DNA of 64,000 nt, from the NCBI GenBank assembly GCA_026075535.2, contig AP026543.1:4030001-4094000 (forward strand). Direction: 5' to 3'. The position numbers were made by a program, and so were the translations under genes. Below are positions 33,922 to 44,283 of this stretch, piece by piece. How positions within the stretch are numbered: the first letter of the stretch is position 1; each line of letters opens with the position of its first letter. The DNA is from Tricholoma matsutake. Lineage: Eukaryota; Basidiomycota; Agaricomycetes; Agaricales; Tricholomataceae. The notes under the pieces are model-generated. The model saw only the letters and a list, made by a program, of their open reading frames with translations. It did no database searches and was not told the DNA's origin.

Positions 33922-34141
33922 GATGGTCCACAAAGACATTAAACTATCAATGGTCCGCAAATATGTTAAACTACCAACCGTCTGCAAAGACATTAAACTA
34001 CCAATCATCTGCAAAGACATTAAACTATTGACCATCCGCAAAGATGTTAAACTACCAACCATCCACAAGGATGTTAAACTAGTGACTGTCTGCAGAGACA
34101 ATAAACTACTGATCATCCATGAAGATGTAAAACTACAATGA
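33922..34141 (+). repeat. 27-bp tandem repeat in gypsy-2
   Basis: About eight units of AAACTACCAACCATCTGC-type sequence plus AAAGACATT, keeping a 9-codon frame (repeating KDIKLPTVC). It sits between pol and the 3' LTR. Confidence 0.8.
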
Positions 34142-34258
34142 TTTCCCTTGATACCACACAAACCCACCCACATGTCCAGACCACACATGATCAGACCACA
34201 GAAGAGGAATGAAGATTTGGGTCAAAGTGTGGAACTTTTGACCATAGCAAGGGGGTAA

Positions 34259-35996
34259 TGTTACAATTTTCCTTGTAACTCATGGAACCTGACCAACTCG
34301 ACACACTCGATGACCCCCTCCAGACAGGAGGCACTCCCTGACTCATGCCCAAGGCATGCCCTTGACACCACACACACACATAATGCATGTTGATGACATG
34401 CATTCAATCCCCTTCCCACGGAAGGCACCCTTGATGCATGGTGACTCCATGCACCTGAACCCACTCCCACACCTGCTGCGATACAGTGACCCCTGACATT
34501 GGGTCCATGACACTGGACTCTCATGATCGACATGCTGTGCCACAGCATTCCTTGACATTGGATGCCTCATGCAAGGCATGAGGCTTACTGTTTCTATTCT
34601 TACTTGATATGCATCTACCTTTCTGATTGGATGATAGGGACCTCCCTCCTAGTATAAGTACTGCAACTTGTAGTAGGGATGTCCTTAGTTTAGATCTAGG
34701 CAATTCACAGTCTTAACCCGTAACTCACGAACTTACTCAAAACCACTAAGGAAGCCCCTTAGTGTGTGAACCCAAATGACTCTACGCAGAAGGCCTGCTA
34801 GAGTGCACTATCTATCTTATGTCTAGGGCATGGCATGGGTAACCCTCCGGTATATGTCCTCATACCCTTACCCATACCCGTGAACACCATACCTGCATGG
34901 GTATGGGTACGGTGTTACTGTGGGTTTCCATGGGTTACCCATGGTTATATGCAGGTTTCAAGAAGAATACATATTTTAATAATTTATTACACTAAACTAA
35001 GTTAATAGAAACCCCCTCGCTCACATTTGGAGCGAGGGAGGGGGTGGTGGACCTATTCTAATAAATAAATTACATTAAATTAATATAGAAAACCCCCCCC
35101 TCCACATTTTGAGTGAGGGAGGGGGTGGTGGTGCCTGTAGTCAATGAAAACAAAACAAAAAACCCCTCCTCTCGCATTTGGAGCGAGGGAGGGGGGTGGT
35201 GCCTGTAGTCATCGATCCCCATTTCCACCCCATGAGCAGTTGCTCATGGTGGCAGTTGGGTCCTCAGGTCCTCCTGGTCATCATCGTCATTCCACCTGCT
35301 ATCCACCCCACGAGCAGTTGCTTGTGAGGCTGGGGCAGGTGGTGTGCCATCATGACGTGGCAGTGTTGGTGTGGGGTCATTCCATGTGAACTCCTCATTC
35401 CAAGGGAATTCCAACCTAGGAAATGAAAGAAACAAAATAGTTAGTTTACAAAAAAAAAAATGAACGAAAAAAAAATTACCATGGGCCCAAACAACGCGGG
35501 TGACGTGGCACTGTTGGGTGTGTGTCGTTAGCTGTCGTCATCCATTGTTATCAGTAGTTTAGAACCTGAAAAGAAGAAACATAATCAATTAGTTTAAAAA
35601 AACAAGAAATGAAACACAAAAAAACTTACTATAGGCCCAAACGACAGGAATCCTATGATGGTGATTGGATTGTTGTATAGTTCAGAATTAGACGCATTGT
35701 GAGTATTCAACAAAGTCAGATGATTACTCACCTGACCAAAATCTGGGTACTGGCATACCCACACATACCTGTAACACTGTGGAAAAGGGTACGGTGTTGC
35801 CCAGGTATGGCAATCCCATACCCGTACCCATACCCGTGCATACCCGTGACCAGAAACACATGGTGTTACCCATACCCGTGCCATGTCCTACTTATGTTGG
35901 ATGCTCCAAGTAAGACTAGTGCTGAACGACTCATCGAGGAAGCACCTCGTTGAACGACATCGACTAGATCAAGTGGTTGAGGCTTTGCCCTTAACA
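34259..35996 (+). repeat. 3' LTR of gypsy-2, interrupted
   Basis: TGTTACAATTTTCC at 34259 to TTAACA at 35996, followed by the CAGAG target duplication. The hAT-type element 34824-35890 sits in the motif CTTATGTTGG, which is uninterrupted in the 5' LTR. A further length difference near 34,490-34,550 is an extra GACATTGGGTCC-type segment. Confidence 0.9.
34824..35890. mobile_element. Non-autonomous hAT-type element
   Basis: 1,067 bp with imperfect terminal inverted repeats (TAGGGCATGGCATGGGTAAC against TAGGACATGGCACGGGTATG) and 8-bp flanks CTTATGTC/CTTATGTT; the empty site in the other LTR reads CTTATGTT. TAGGG-type ends plus an 8-bp duplication are hAT hallmarks. There is no transposase. Inside are GGAGCGAGGGAGGGGG repeats (about 35,025-35,195), hairpins at 35,229 and 35,307, and two copies of the GGCCCAAA half-palindrome with intron-like blocks on the minus strand (35,483 and 35,634). 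Confidence 0.85.
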
Positions 35997-36001
35997 CAGA
36001 G

Positions 36002-36314
36002 TGTCAGCACTGAGATATGGTCAATGTTGATATAGCTCATCTTGGATCTCATCTACATATATTGTATGCCTTTGGTTGATTAGGGAGGAAACAAACTTTA
36101 TATCTGTGAAATCAAGCAATCAATGTCTGCCAGTTTTACAATGAACATGAGGATTGTGTGCAATGCCCTGAGTTCTGAAGTATGAGAGAGATGAATAGAT
36201 TAGTGATTTCTTGATTCCAAGGATCCTGCAGATCTCCTTTACTGTGAAATCTTGTTCATAAAACAGGGCAAGAATGTGTGCTTTCAAGTCTTTTGAAATA
36301 TGGCGACAAGGCAT
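36002..36314 (-). pseudogene. Tc1/mariner-like transposase, N-terminal fragment
   Basis: Minus-strand ATG at 36,314 (MPCRHISKDLKAHILALFYE) leads into a helix-turn-helix, FTVKEICRILGIKKSLIY, then after a break TIYVDEIQDEL (about 36,040). It stops at the gypsy-2 target site. It is related in type and orientation to the C-terminal fragment at 2831-3190. Confidence 0.75.
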
Positions 36315-36389
36315 GATCATGGCCCATAACAGATCTAACACAACCACACAATGGCGCAAATATTTTTATTTTCTGGTTTTCTGTATTCA

Positions 36390-36935
36390 TATGAAAACCG
36401 CTGTAAAACTGATAGTACCAAAAAAGGGAATAGTGAAACATGTGGAGGACATGAGGCAAGGGAAAACATATGAGCTCCAGGGATGAAGTAATAATCAATA
36501 TGGAACAATAAACATGAGTCTAGGGAGTGTGGGAGACAATAAATTGAAATACAGACTGTCCTTTTGTTCTAATATTCAATAAGATCATGAAAATTGCAAA
36601 AATATCGCAAAATATCACAATGATGTGCCTTGAGGTGATGTACACCATGCAAATATAGCCAAAATGTAATTTGTTGAGGTCAATTATGTAATTGGAAGTG
36701 ATGGAAAGCACACAAAGTGTTGGGGAGGGCTCCAAAGCATGCAAAATAAGATTGAAGTTCACAAAAATGTTGAAATTTGATCAGAAGCTCACAAAATACC
36801 CAAAAAAGGTGTGAACAATGCCAAAAAAGAATTGCAAATGATTGGAGGGTTTGTGGCTGTGCATTGACAATTGAGAAAATGTAATAATCTGTGAAATTGA
36901 ATTTTCAGAGCTTGCATGGGCTGGTGGATCTGCCA
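36390..36935 (-). repeat. Truncated gypsy-3-family LTR
   Basis: It shares AGTACCAAAAA, ACATGAGGCAAGGGAAAACA, GGAGTGTGGGAGACAATAAA and GACTGTCCTTTTGTTC with 38701-39731. One end is missing. 36,936-37,051 holds no recognised feature. Confidence 0.6.
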
Positions 36936-37056
36936 CCACTCAAAACACAAAGTCCTATCAAGATGCCCTGTCATTCCCATCAAAAGGCTCAGACTACTGA
37001 ACAGACCAAAGGTGGGTAGTTCATATTCTTAGGAAGAACTACATCTATCCCTTCTG

Positions 37057-37450
37057 TGTAGGGGGACTAGGGGGGACTAGAGGGGGTGCCCTGTGTGTTT
37101 CTCCTATTTTTATGTTTGTCCTATATTTTTCCTCACTTCATTTCCTTCTATTCTTCATTTTCTATGATTTTTCCTTATTTTATTACTAATTTCCCTTTCC
37201 ATCACATTTGTGCATGTTGACAGTTTTATATTTAGAGGCAGAGTACCCCTTCCAACATCTACCCCTTGGTATGATGTCATTTGGTGGCCTTGATCTGCCT
37301 ATTTCTGCCTTTTTCTATTTTTAGACTATTATTTGATTTTTGCAATCTTCACATATATACTGGGCATTGGCAAAGGAGTCCTTAGAGTTTTCTATTTGGA
37401 TTTCCCTTTGCTAGTCCATTAATTAAGTGGCTTCTAAGGTTGCCCTTATA
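37057..37450 (+). repeat. Solo LTR of the gypsy-1 family
   Basis: 394 bp, TGTAGGGGGACTAG to GGTTGCCCTTATA, flanked by a perfect TTCTG duplication (37052-37056 and 37451-37455). It is older than the gypsy-1 LTRs and almost all CpGs are gone (TTCGGCGGCC became TTTGGTGGCC). Confidence 0.92.
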
Positions 37451-37667
37451 TTCTGGGCAAGAAGAGTGTCTGCATCAGAACTCCTGAAAGCCCCAAAGTT
37501 GCCCAACACCACAGCTGTCGAGACACTCCAATCCACAACTTAATGCACACCTTGCCTGGCTTAACAATTGTCCATAAACCCCCAATCCCCAATGCAACTT
37601 AAACTGTGTCTATAAAAACCCCTGGGGGGCAGTTTTGTCTTTTTCAGAAAGCTGTCTTCCTACCATC

Positions 37668-38537
37668 ATGCTGTACCAATATCAACCTGTCTTGACATCC
37701 TTCTCAGGCTGTTCTGCTCACTACAAGGAGCCAGGCATGTGACCATATTCCCCAGTTAAACCCCTTGCCGTCCCTGTTATCATCAACAGCATCGTCACCT
37801 GCTCCAACACCTGCCCTGTTACCAACAATTATATGACCTGTCCACAAATGCCACCTGTCCTCAGAATCAGAATCAGAACCACCCCAACATGACACCCAGT
37901 ATTGATCCCCTGTATATGCCTGTGGAAGTTAGGGAAGCATCACCCTCATCTGCACTGCTGCTCTCCGCTGGCTGGCTAATAGTTAAAGTCATTCACCAAT
38001 TCGATAATGCATGCTGTTGCTACTTTTCTGTGAAGGACATGGCGGAAGATGATTGGGTAGGAAAAATCTTCTACAATTTCGAGTCCACAGTGGTGCAGTC
38101 TTGGATCAGTGCCAAAGAGGTGCAGCTTGTCAGCCTTTCCCAGAATTCCTCATAGCTCTCAAGAAGAAGTTCTTACTGTGCTCTTGGGAAGATGAACTGG
38201 TGCAGGACCAGATCACAGTGCAAGGCACCACCAATGTCCTTACATGGGTCAACACTGTCTGCAATGCCAACTATGAACTGGGGCTGCCAAATCCCTATAC
38301 CATATCCCTGACGACTGTTTCTGTCTTCACTTAATCCCATGACTCTCAGATGGAATGAAACAACTTTACAAAGCAAACAACAATACAGCCCCCAGTGTGA
38401 CAAAGGGCACCCTCAATGCTATCATGGACTTTGATGAATGGTTGCAGCATTTACAGCTATTACAGCAGGACTTACAGGCCAGCTGTGCAGGATGGGTCGC
38501 TTGCGTGGCCAAGGCTAGTAATATTTTGAAGGGCTAA
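37668..38537 (+). pseudogene. Retrotransposon gag-like relic
   Basis: Downstream of a TATAAAAA box (37611-37618), broken frames give DDWVGKIFYNFESTVVQSWI (about 38,049), FLIALKKKFLLCSWEDELVQ (about 38,148) and FDEWLQHLQLLQQDLQASC (about 38,430). This resembles the gag-like proteins of LTR elements in mushrooms. No pol follows; a solo LTR of another family starts at 38,701. Positions 37,456-37,667 look like a leader or promoter. Confidence 0.6.
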
Positions 38538-38700
38538 CATCAACAGCGCCAGCATGGCTTTGTCAACCCTACATCATGGCTCTCAGCCCCCTCACAGAGT
38601 ACAAGAAGATGCTTTTGTGAGTTCACTTTGGCTGCTACAAATGCCATGTATTCTACATGACACCTTGGCTGCAAATGTACCAATCTCCATCCAATGCCGG

Positions 38701-39731
38701 TGGTGATACTCAACCCAGAAACCCAAACAAAACACCTAAAATGGTCCTATTTGGTATAACGCAAGTCAGAGGAAGGTTGTGATTTGTTCTAAACTTTCAC
38801 TGATCTCCAATAATAACAAACTAGATGATCTGAACAAAGTTCAGGATGTGCAAAGTAGTTTTGAGATTTGCAAAGTAGTTTGAGATTTGCAAAGTAGTTT
38901 TGAGATTTGCAAAGTAGCTTCGAGATGTTGCAATATTTTTAGGGATTGCAAAATGAACTGCAAAGATATTGGTGAGTGATGGAAAGGTTGATAAACAATG
39001 CAAGAGGTGAACAAGAATGAATATGAAAGGATGACAATAATATCAAGAGGCAAAATGAGGATGAATGAGTTTCAACAAAATCCAAAGAATTTTTGGACTA
39101 AAACTTGTGACTCGAATGATGAGAAGAGAGTTTTTAGCTCTCTACTACTAATACTATACTTGGGGGATGCTTCCCTTGTTATTCATTGTGGATAATACAA
39201 GGTTTTGTAGGTTAAAAAGAGATAGTACCAAAAAGGCAATAGTGGGCATGTGGATAACATGAGGCAAAAGAAAACATATGGACTTCAGGGATGAAGTGAT
39301 AACTGATATGGAACAATAACCATGAGTCTAGGGAGTGTGGGAGACAATAAATCAAAATATAGACTGTCCTTTTGTTCTAGAATTGGCTAAATATTGCAAA
39401 AATCACAAAAATATCACAAAACATCATGATGCACCTTGAGGTGATGTGTGCTGCATGAATATAGCCGAAATGTGGTTCGTCAAAGTTGATTATGTAAAGG
39501 GGAAGTGATGGGAAGCATGCAAAGTGTTGGGGTCCATGCTGAAGTGTGTGAAGTAGAAACTAAAAATGTGAAATCTTCAAAATGTCTGAAATTTGATCAG
39601 AAGCTTGCAAAATAGTCAAAAAAGGTTCAAAAGATGCCAAAAATGGATGTGAAATGTTCATGGCTGTGCATTGACTATCTTTGAATCTGTGAAATCGATT
39701 TCAGAGCTCATACTGGCTAGTGGACCTATCA
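38701..39731 (-). repeat. Solo LTR of the gypsy-3 family
   Basis: On the plus strand TGGTGATACTCAACCC to TGGACCTATCA, in the orientation of gypsy-3. CCGG flanks both ends (38697-38700 and 39732-39735), consistent with a 4-bp duplication. Four copies of a 20-bp unit (TTTGCAAAGTAGTTTTGAGA) lie at 38,855-38,935. Confidence 0.78.
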
Positions 39732-39753
39732 CCGGAGGACTGCAGAAGAGTCA

Positions 39754-39929
39754 TGGCTGCACATGCTGCAAAGGCTAAGGCAGCTTACAAGAAGAAGAAG
39801 ACCACTGCAACCCCCACTCCCATCACTGTGGCTGCTGTTTTCAATGCAGATGGTGTTTCCAAGGAGGGTGACAGCAACAACAACTCTGAAGAGTTCATGG
39901 ACGTGAATGAAGTTGAAGATAGTGTTTAA
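39754..39929 (+). CDS. Short Lys/Ala-rich ORF, possible gene fragment
   Basis: MAAHAAKAKAAYKKKKTTA to DVNEVEDSV, ending at TAA 39,927. It begins 22 bp after a solo LTR. A basic stretch followed by an acidic tail could be a nuclear-type fragment, but no domain is recognised and composition bias alone may keep it open. Confidence 0.3.
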
Positions 39930-39934
39930 AGTCC

Positions 39935-41335
39935 AGTTCACACAACTGCAAAAAACCACAAACTGAACTGAACCTAACCAGCGGTCCAGTTTTTTTATCA
40001 GTTTGGTTGCCCTAAATCTTACTGATAGTCAGTTGCCGTCTTTGGTATTGAATATTTATATAAAACTGATGTAAACTGGTTGCAGTCGGTTGCAACCAGT
40101 TTAATTATACTTAACTATATCTATTGTACAAAGTAATATAATAACTAATAATGGTGCCCGAGATTATGAAAAGCATGGGTTTATATACCTGCAGGTGCGC
40201 ATGGACCATTTGGTCATGTTTGCACACCCAAATGGGAAAGTGGTGCCACTTGTGGATGCCACTCCCATGACCAGCAACATCAATGAACAACCACAATGAC
40301 CCTCCAGCATCACCACCGTGCCTGTGAGCTACTGCTCGTAGGGCGAGTTGGAGTTGCTGACAATGACAATGGACACCGAGACTGAATGCACAGCAGCCCA
40401 AATGACGATTAGCATCGTTTGGGCTGCAGGTATGTCTTTCTTTGCATCTGTTCAATAACTATCTTTTTCTTTTTCTTTTTTAGGTTCTTTGCTTTTACAA
40501 CGACAATGTACAACTATGGCTACCACCCCAACATGGCACCTCCACCCAGCCTGTGAGCCACTGCTCGCAGGGGGAGATGGGGGTGCTACCAGACAATGAT
40601 GGGGAACAATGACAATGACAACGGTAATGGGAACACCAACACAATGCCACCAACACCAATGCCCATCCATCACCAATGCTGGCATCACCAACAATGACAA
40701 TGGCAACAGGAACACCAACACAATGCCACCAACACCAATGCCCATCCCCAACGCCCATCCCCAACAACAACAACAACAACAACAACAACATGGCACTGCT
40801 GCCACATCACCACCAGCCAATGTGGTGTGGCACCACCGCCATGCTGCCACCCACTCACCCTGATCACCACCACACGACGAGGCCGAATGACACCAATGTC
40901 ACTCGCAGGTGGCAATGACAGATGACAATGATAAGGCTGGGTGGGGGCGATGGCAGGTGGTGAAGCTCGATGACAGTGAGCAACATTTTCATTTTCCCCT
41001 CATTTTTGTGCTCATGACCACCCCCTCCCTTCCTTTGCACATCTTGCAAGGTAGGGGGATTTATTTTATTTCTGTTTGTTTTGTTTATTATTCACACAGC
41101 TCCCCTGCCCCTACCTCTGAGAGGGGGTTTTATTTTAATTTAGAACAGTTTTCTTATGTAGATTATGTATATAATGTCAGTTTAGACCGACGCAAGTTGG
41201 TCGACAACCGGTTGTGGCCCAAACCAGCCATAACTGGTTGTTAAACCTGGACCGGACTGCAACAAACTGGTTATATGTGGTCCGGTCCAGTTCTATGTAC
41301 CTTTTGAATGTAGTCGGACCAGTTGTTACTGAAAC
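39935..41335. mobile_element. Non-autonomous element with CCAGTT/ACTGGTT ends
   Basis: Both ends are rich in GGTCCAG, ACTGGTT and CAACCGG words in inverted arrangement (39,935-40,110 and 41,170-41,330). Inside are hairpins at 40,321 and 40,551, a palindrome (40395-40425) with a following intron-like block (GTATGTCTTT ... TTCTTTTTTAG, 40,430-40,482) and a (CAA)n run at 40,757-40,790. No target duplication could be fixed and no transposase is present. Confidence 0.5.
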
Positions 41336-41351
41336 TGTGCAGACAGGGTGT

Positions 41352-42897
41352 CCAGGCAGACCTGCCATCTGAATTGATCCCCAATTCCTGCAGTGGGCAT
41401 ATTCCTTGCAATCAATCTCAGGCATCGCTAGGTTCTTGGATGTGAGCTGGCACATTGTTCGCCAGCAGCTGCTTGAGCATGGAATAGCTCAGCCACAGCA
41501 GCAGCCATTCATGCTCTCTGTCCAATACCAGGACAATGTGGATGAAGACTTTCTTGATTCATCAGGTGAGATACTAGCAGCTGAAGCTGGAGCTAGCAGT
41601 TCTGAAAGCCTAGATGCAACTCCTGATGGGCCAGATGCACCTGTTATTACCTCGTACACCAGCCCACAATCAGACATATCCAATGATTACCTTGATGCTC
41701 TTCTAGTTTGCCTCCGCAGGCACTTTCTCAGGTCAGGAGTTACCATGCTGGATGGAATGCTGCGGTGGCTTGGATACAGAGTTCCACGTGAGCGGGTGCG
41801 GCAATTGCTAATACAGATTGACCCTGTCCAGCAGGTGTTTCAGAGAATTCAGATACACAGGCATGTTTACAGTGTACCAGGGCCAAACTCATTGGGGCAT
41901 CACGATGGACAGCATGGTAAGTGAGCTGTGCTCAATTCAGTACCAGGGTTACTTATTTCACTTATGTAATGCCAGGTCTAATCTGCTGGGGCATTGTTAT
42001 TCATGGATTCATTGATGGATATTCCCGGCTCATCACAGGTTTGTGTGCACATAATAATAATATGGGTCAAACAGTTCTGGATCTGTTTCTTGCTGTATGT
42101 GCTATATATGGTATCCCTGCCCACCTGCACAGAGATCATGTAGTTGAAAACATTTTGGTGGCTGCATGGATCATGGCATACCATATGCGACCAGATGCAT
42201 ACATCTGGGGCTGGTAAGCAAATACCTTGTAGTGTCTTTGCCAAATTGCATTGCTCACCATATGCTGCAGAAGTGTTCATAACATCTGCATTGAGCACCT
42301 TTGGGTTGATATCACAGCTCAACTTGGTGCAACATGGGCAGATAGGTTTATCATGCTTGAAGTGCAACATGGGCTAAACATCAACAGTGCTAACCACATA
42401 TAGCTTCTTCATTACCTATTCCTCAACACCATTAATCAGCAGCTCAATTTCTTGGCAGAAAGTTGGAATCAACACTGCATCCAGATGGACCATGGCCCAA
42501 ACTGCTCTCCTGCTGATATGTTTGGATTTGATATGTTTGTGCATGGCATCTGTGGAGGTCCACTCCCAACACCAGAGGTAGTTCCACTACTGGAGGAAGA
42601 GCTTGAGGTTTATGGTGTTGATTGGGAAGGTCTTCACAATGATGGTTCACTTCAATCACACACTGGAAACAATGTAGCAGATGAAGGTTCTGGATCATGG
42701 GTTGGCCACAGCGGACCACCTGAAAATCTTAATGAAGTCCATCTGGATGCTCCTTCAGGAGTGTTCACACAGGAAGAGATCTTGGCAGTTGATGTTGCTT
42801 TGGTTCCCCTTGCAGGTACAGCAGAGGATGTAGATGTAGCCAGGTTATGGGTTGAGGGACTTGCATTAGCAAGGGCAATGCTTTCAATTGAATTTTA
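41352..42897 (+). pseudogene. Integrase-core (rve-type) gene relic
   Basis: Frame pieces read in order: an HTH-like start SGIARFLDVSWHIVRQQLLE (about 41,415), RVPRERVRQLLIQIDP (about 41,788), the first catalytic Asp in SLGHHDGQHG (about 41,890), IHGFIDGYSRLITGL (about 42,000), and the remaining acidic residues in HRDHVVENILVAAW (about 42,130). A C-terminal domain follows (DMFGFDMFVHGI, EEELEVYGVDWEGLH) to TAA at 42,895. Similar stand-alone integrase-domain genes occur in Agaricomycetes; from memory they lack RT. The frame shifts near 41,920 and 42,220; WGW* at 42,215 is one of the stops. Confidence 0.75.
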
Positions 42898-43133
42898 AAA
42901 CCAGTTTTAAGCATGTGCCATAGGATGTGCTGGCACCTCTTCAAGTGATGCCATCTATGCCACTGGTCATTGCCAACACTATTCTTAGCTTCTCAGTTAT
43001 AGTGCACCATCCTTGGATTGTGATCCTCAGAGCTCTCTTTTTAAATTTTCCCTTGCAAGTTGTGTTGTCTCTCATATGTAGCAATACCACACTAGTATAC
43101 CTTAGATTTTTCCCTGTAATTTAGACACAGCAG

Positions 43134-43459
43134 TCACACTCAGTAAAAAAGATATGTCAGGTTTGGTAATGTGATGGTCATGTGAAGTCTGGACAATGTT
43201 GTTTATTCATCAAGTAGCTTGACTCTGGTGGACTATACTCAACTGCTCGCATTTGAAATTCAAAGCCACACAGCCTCCGGGCCCCACATGGGCATGTGTG
43301 GTTTATCTTGCATTCACAACTTAAGGTCGTTCAAACTCTGTGGCCAATGTCACAAGTTGGTTCGACTTCAACCACTTTCCTCTTACCACCAGCAGCACAC
43401 CAAACTACCAGGAGTATGTGCATTTGCCTTCTTCTCTATTTTATAACTCACCACTAGCT
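43134..43459 (+). repeat. 340-bp repeat, degraded copy
   Basis: It begins ACTCAGTAAAAAAGATATG and ends TAACTCACCACTAG. It matches the reverse complement of 49440-49775 along its length. CpGs kept in the other copy are TG/CA here (GACAACGTCGTTTATTCG became GACAATGTTGTTTATTCA). It abuts the bromodomain fragment that follows. Confidence 0.8.
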
Positions 43460-43665
43460 TTTTTGATGGCTTCAAACTTATGATTTGGAACTGTTTCTTA
43501 TTCAACCCTGCTGGAACCCCTGTCAATCAGGCTGGGATTGAGCTACAGCATGTCTTTGACAGAAGGTGGAAACAACTGCCACCCCTTCATGAAGTGATGA
43601 GTGAGGAGGATGATGGTGGAGCAGAGGATGACAGTGTGGATGACCACCAGTGTGAGCCACCTTGA
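43460..43665 (+). pseudogene. BET bromodomain pseudogene, bromodomain end and acidic linker
   Basis: DGFKLMIWNCFLFNPAGTPV then NQAGIELQHVFDRRWKQLPP matches the C-terminal half of a fungal BET (Bdf1/BRD-type) bromodomain, including the acetyl-lysine-binding Asn region (NCFLFNPAGT). It is followed by the acidic stretch MSEEDDGGAEDDS. The upstream part is replaced by a repeat. Read with the fragments at 44240-44283 and 46990-47270, this is one gene copy broken by insertions. Confidence 0.75.
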
Positions 43666-44239
43666 CTTTTCTAATTTGTTACCCAACTTGACCATGTGGA
43701 AGGATGCCTGGTTTGGCAACCTACACTAAGTTGGACAGGAAGTGACAGGATCAAGTTATCTTTGCTGCATGGAAGTGGGAACAAAGTTGGGAATTGAAAA
43801 ATTGTATATGTATGAAAAGGCCATGTGAGTAGACTCAGTAGAGGGGGCCACATCAGGCATAGTGTGTGTTCTTAGTGCCTGCGCTGTGTGGTTGCCTTTG
43901 TTAGCCGAGGTCCACATCAGGCCAGTGCTCGGGTGTTTATATTTGGTATTGCCGTCATTGTTGGGAGTGCAGGTGGTCGTATTGGTGTCAGCCACATGTG
44001 TGATGGTGACAGCCGTGCATGTGGTTGTGGCTGTGTAGATGGTGTCAGCTGCATGTGTTTGTGGCCATGGTGTGTTGTTTGGTGTCGGCCACAGGTGTGG
44101 TGGCAGCAGCCATGGGTGTGGTGTCAGTGGGTGTTGGCCACAGGTGTTGTGGCAGTGGGTGTCAGCTGCAGATGTGGTGGCAGCAGCCATGTGTATATTG
44201 TCGTAAGTCTGGGGTCTGCAGACTTACACCATGTGTGCT
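43666..44239. other. GTG-rich degenerate sequence within the BET pseudogene
   Basis: Repeating GTGTCAGCCACATGTGTG-like words from about 43,980 to 44,200 on one strand explain the long open frames seen here. I see no gene. Confidence 0.45.
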
Positions 44240-44283
44240 GACAGCTCTCACAGGTACCATCATGATGATGGAAAGCCAGATTG
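44240..44283 (+). pseudogene. BET pseudogene fragment, coiled motif
   Basis: MMMESQIE (about 44,261-44,284) matches the MMESQIE motif that follows the second bromodomain in fungal BET proteins. It is cut off here by element DNA and resumes with WGNIQVAALKN at about 47,000. Confidence 0.55.

Larger units (their letters stand above)
33300..34258 (+). other. gypsy-2 region between pol and 3' LTR
   Basis: Follows the pol stop. It contains one open frame of unknown function (33,543-33,845), an eight-unit 27-bp tandem repeat (33,922-34,141), and a purine-rich AGCAAGGGGGTAA just before the LTR, the likely plus-strand primer. The length, about 960 bp, leaves room for an extra gene, but nothing like an envelope or other known protein is visible. 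Confidence 0.6.
15974..35996 (+). mobile_element. Nested Ty3/gypsy element gypsy-2 (host of other insertions)
   Basis: An old chromodomain gypsy element with 589-bp LTRs (TGTTACA...TTAACA) and a perfect 5-bp target duplication, CAGAG (15969-15973 and 35997-36001). Its own sequence is 15974-18202, 28254-31797, 33217-34823 and 35891-35996. The rest is later insertions: the long-TIR element (18203-28245) carrying a copia element, a solo LTR (31798-33216) and a hAT-type element (34824-35890). The gene order gag, protease, RT, RNase H, integrase, chromodomain is recovered once the insertions are skipped. All frames carry stops, mainly TGA at Arg positions. Confidence 0.9.

Noticed and set aside
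33922..34141. CRISPR-like array
   Set aside because: It is a head-to-tail 27-bp repeat with no spacers, inside a eukaryotic retrotransposon.
40452..40918. Overlapping 80-130 codon frames on both strands
   Set aside because: All are translations of the (CAA)n/(CACCAA)n simple repeat; no protein signature.
43219..43446. 75-codon frame similar to a minus-strand frame at 49,452-49,637
   Set aside because: The similarity is simply the shared 340-bp DNA repeat; the two frames differ by indels and neither has a known domain.
43134..43459. Helitron ends (TC...CTAG)
   Set aside because: The repeat runs TCAGTAAAAAA to CACCACTAG, but it is not inserted between A and T, and no 3' hairpin or Rep/helicase is visible.
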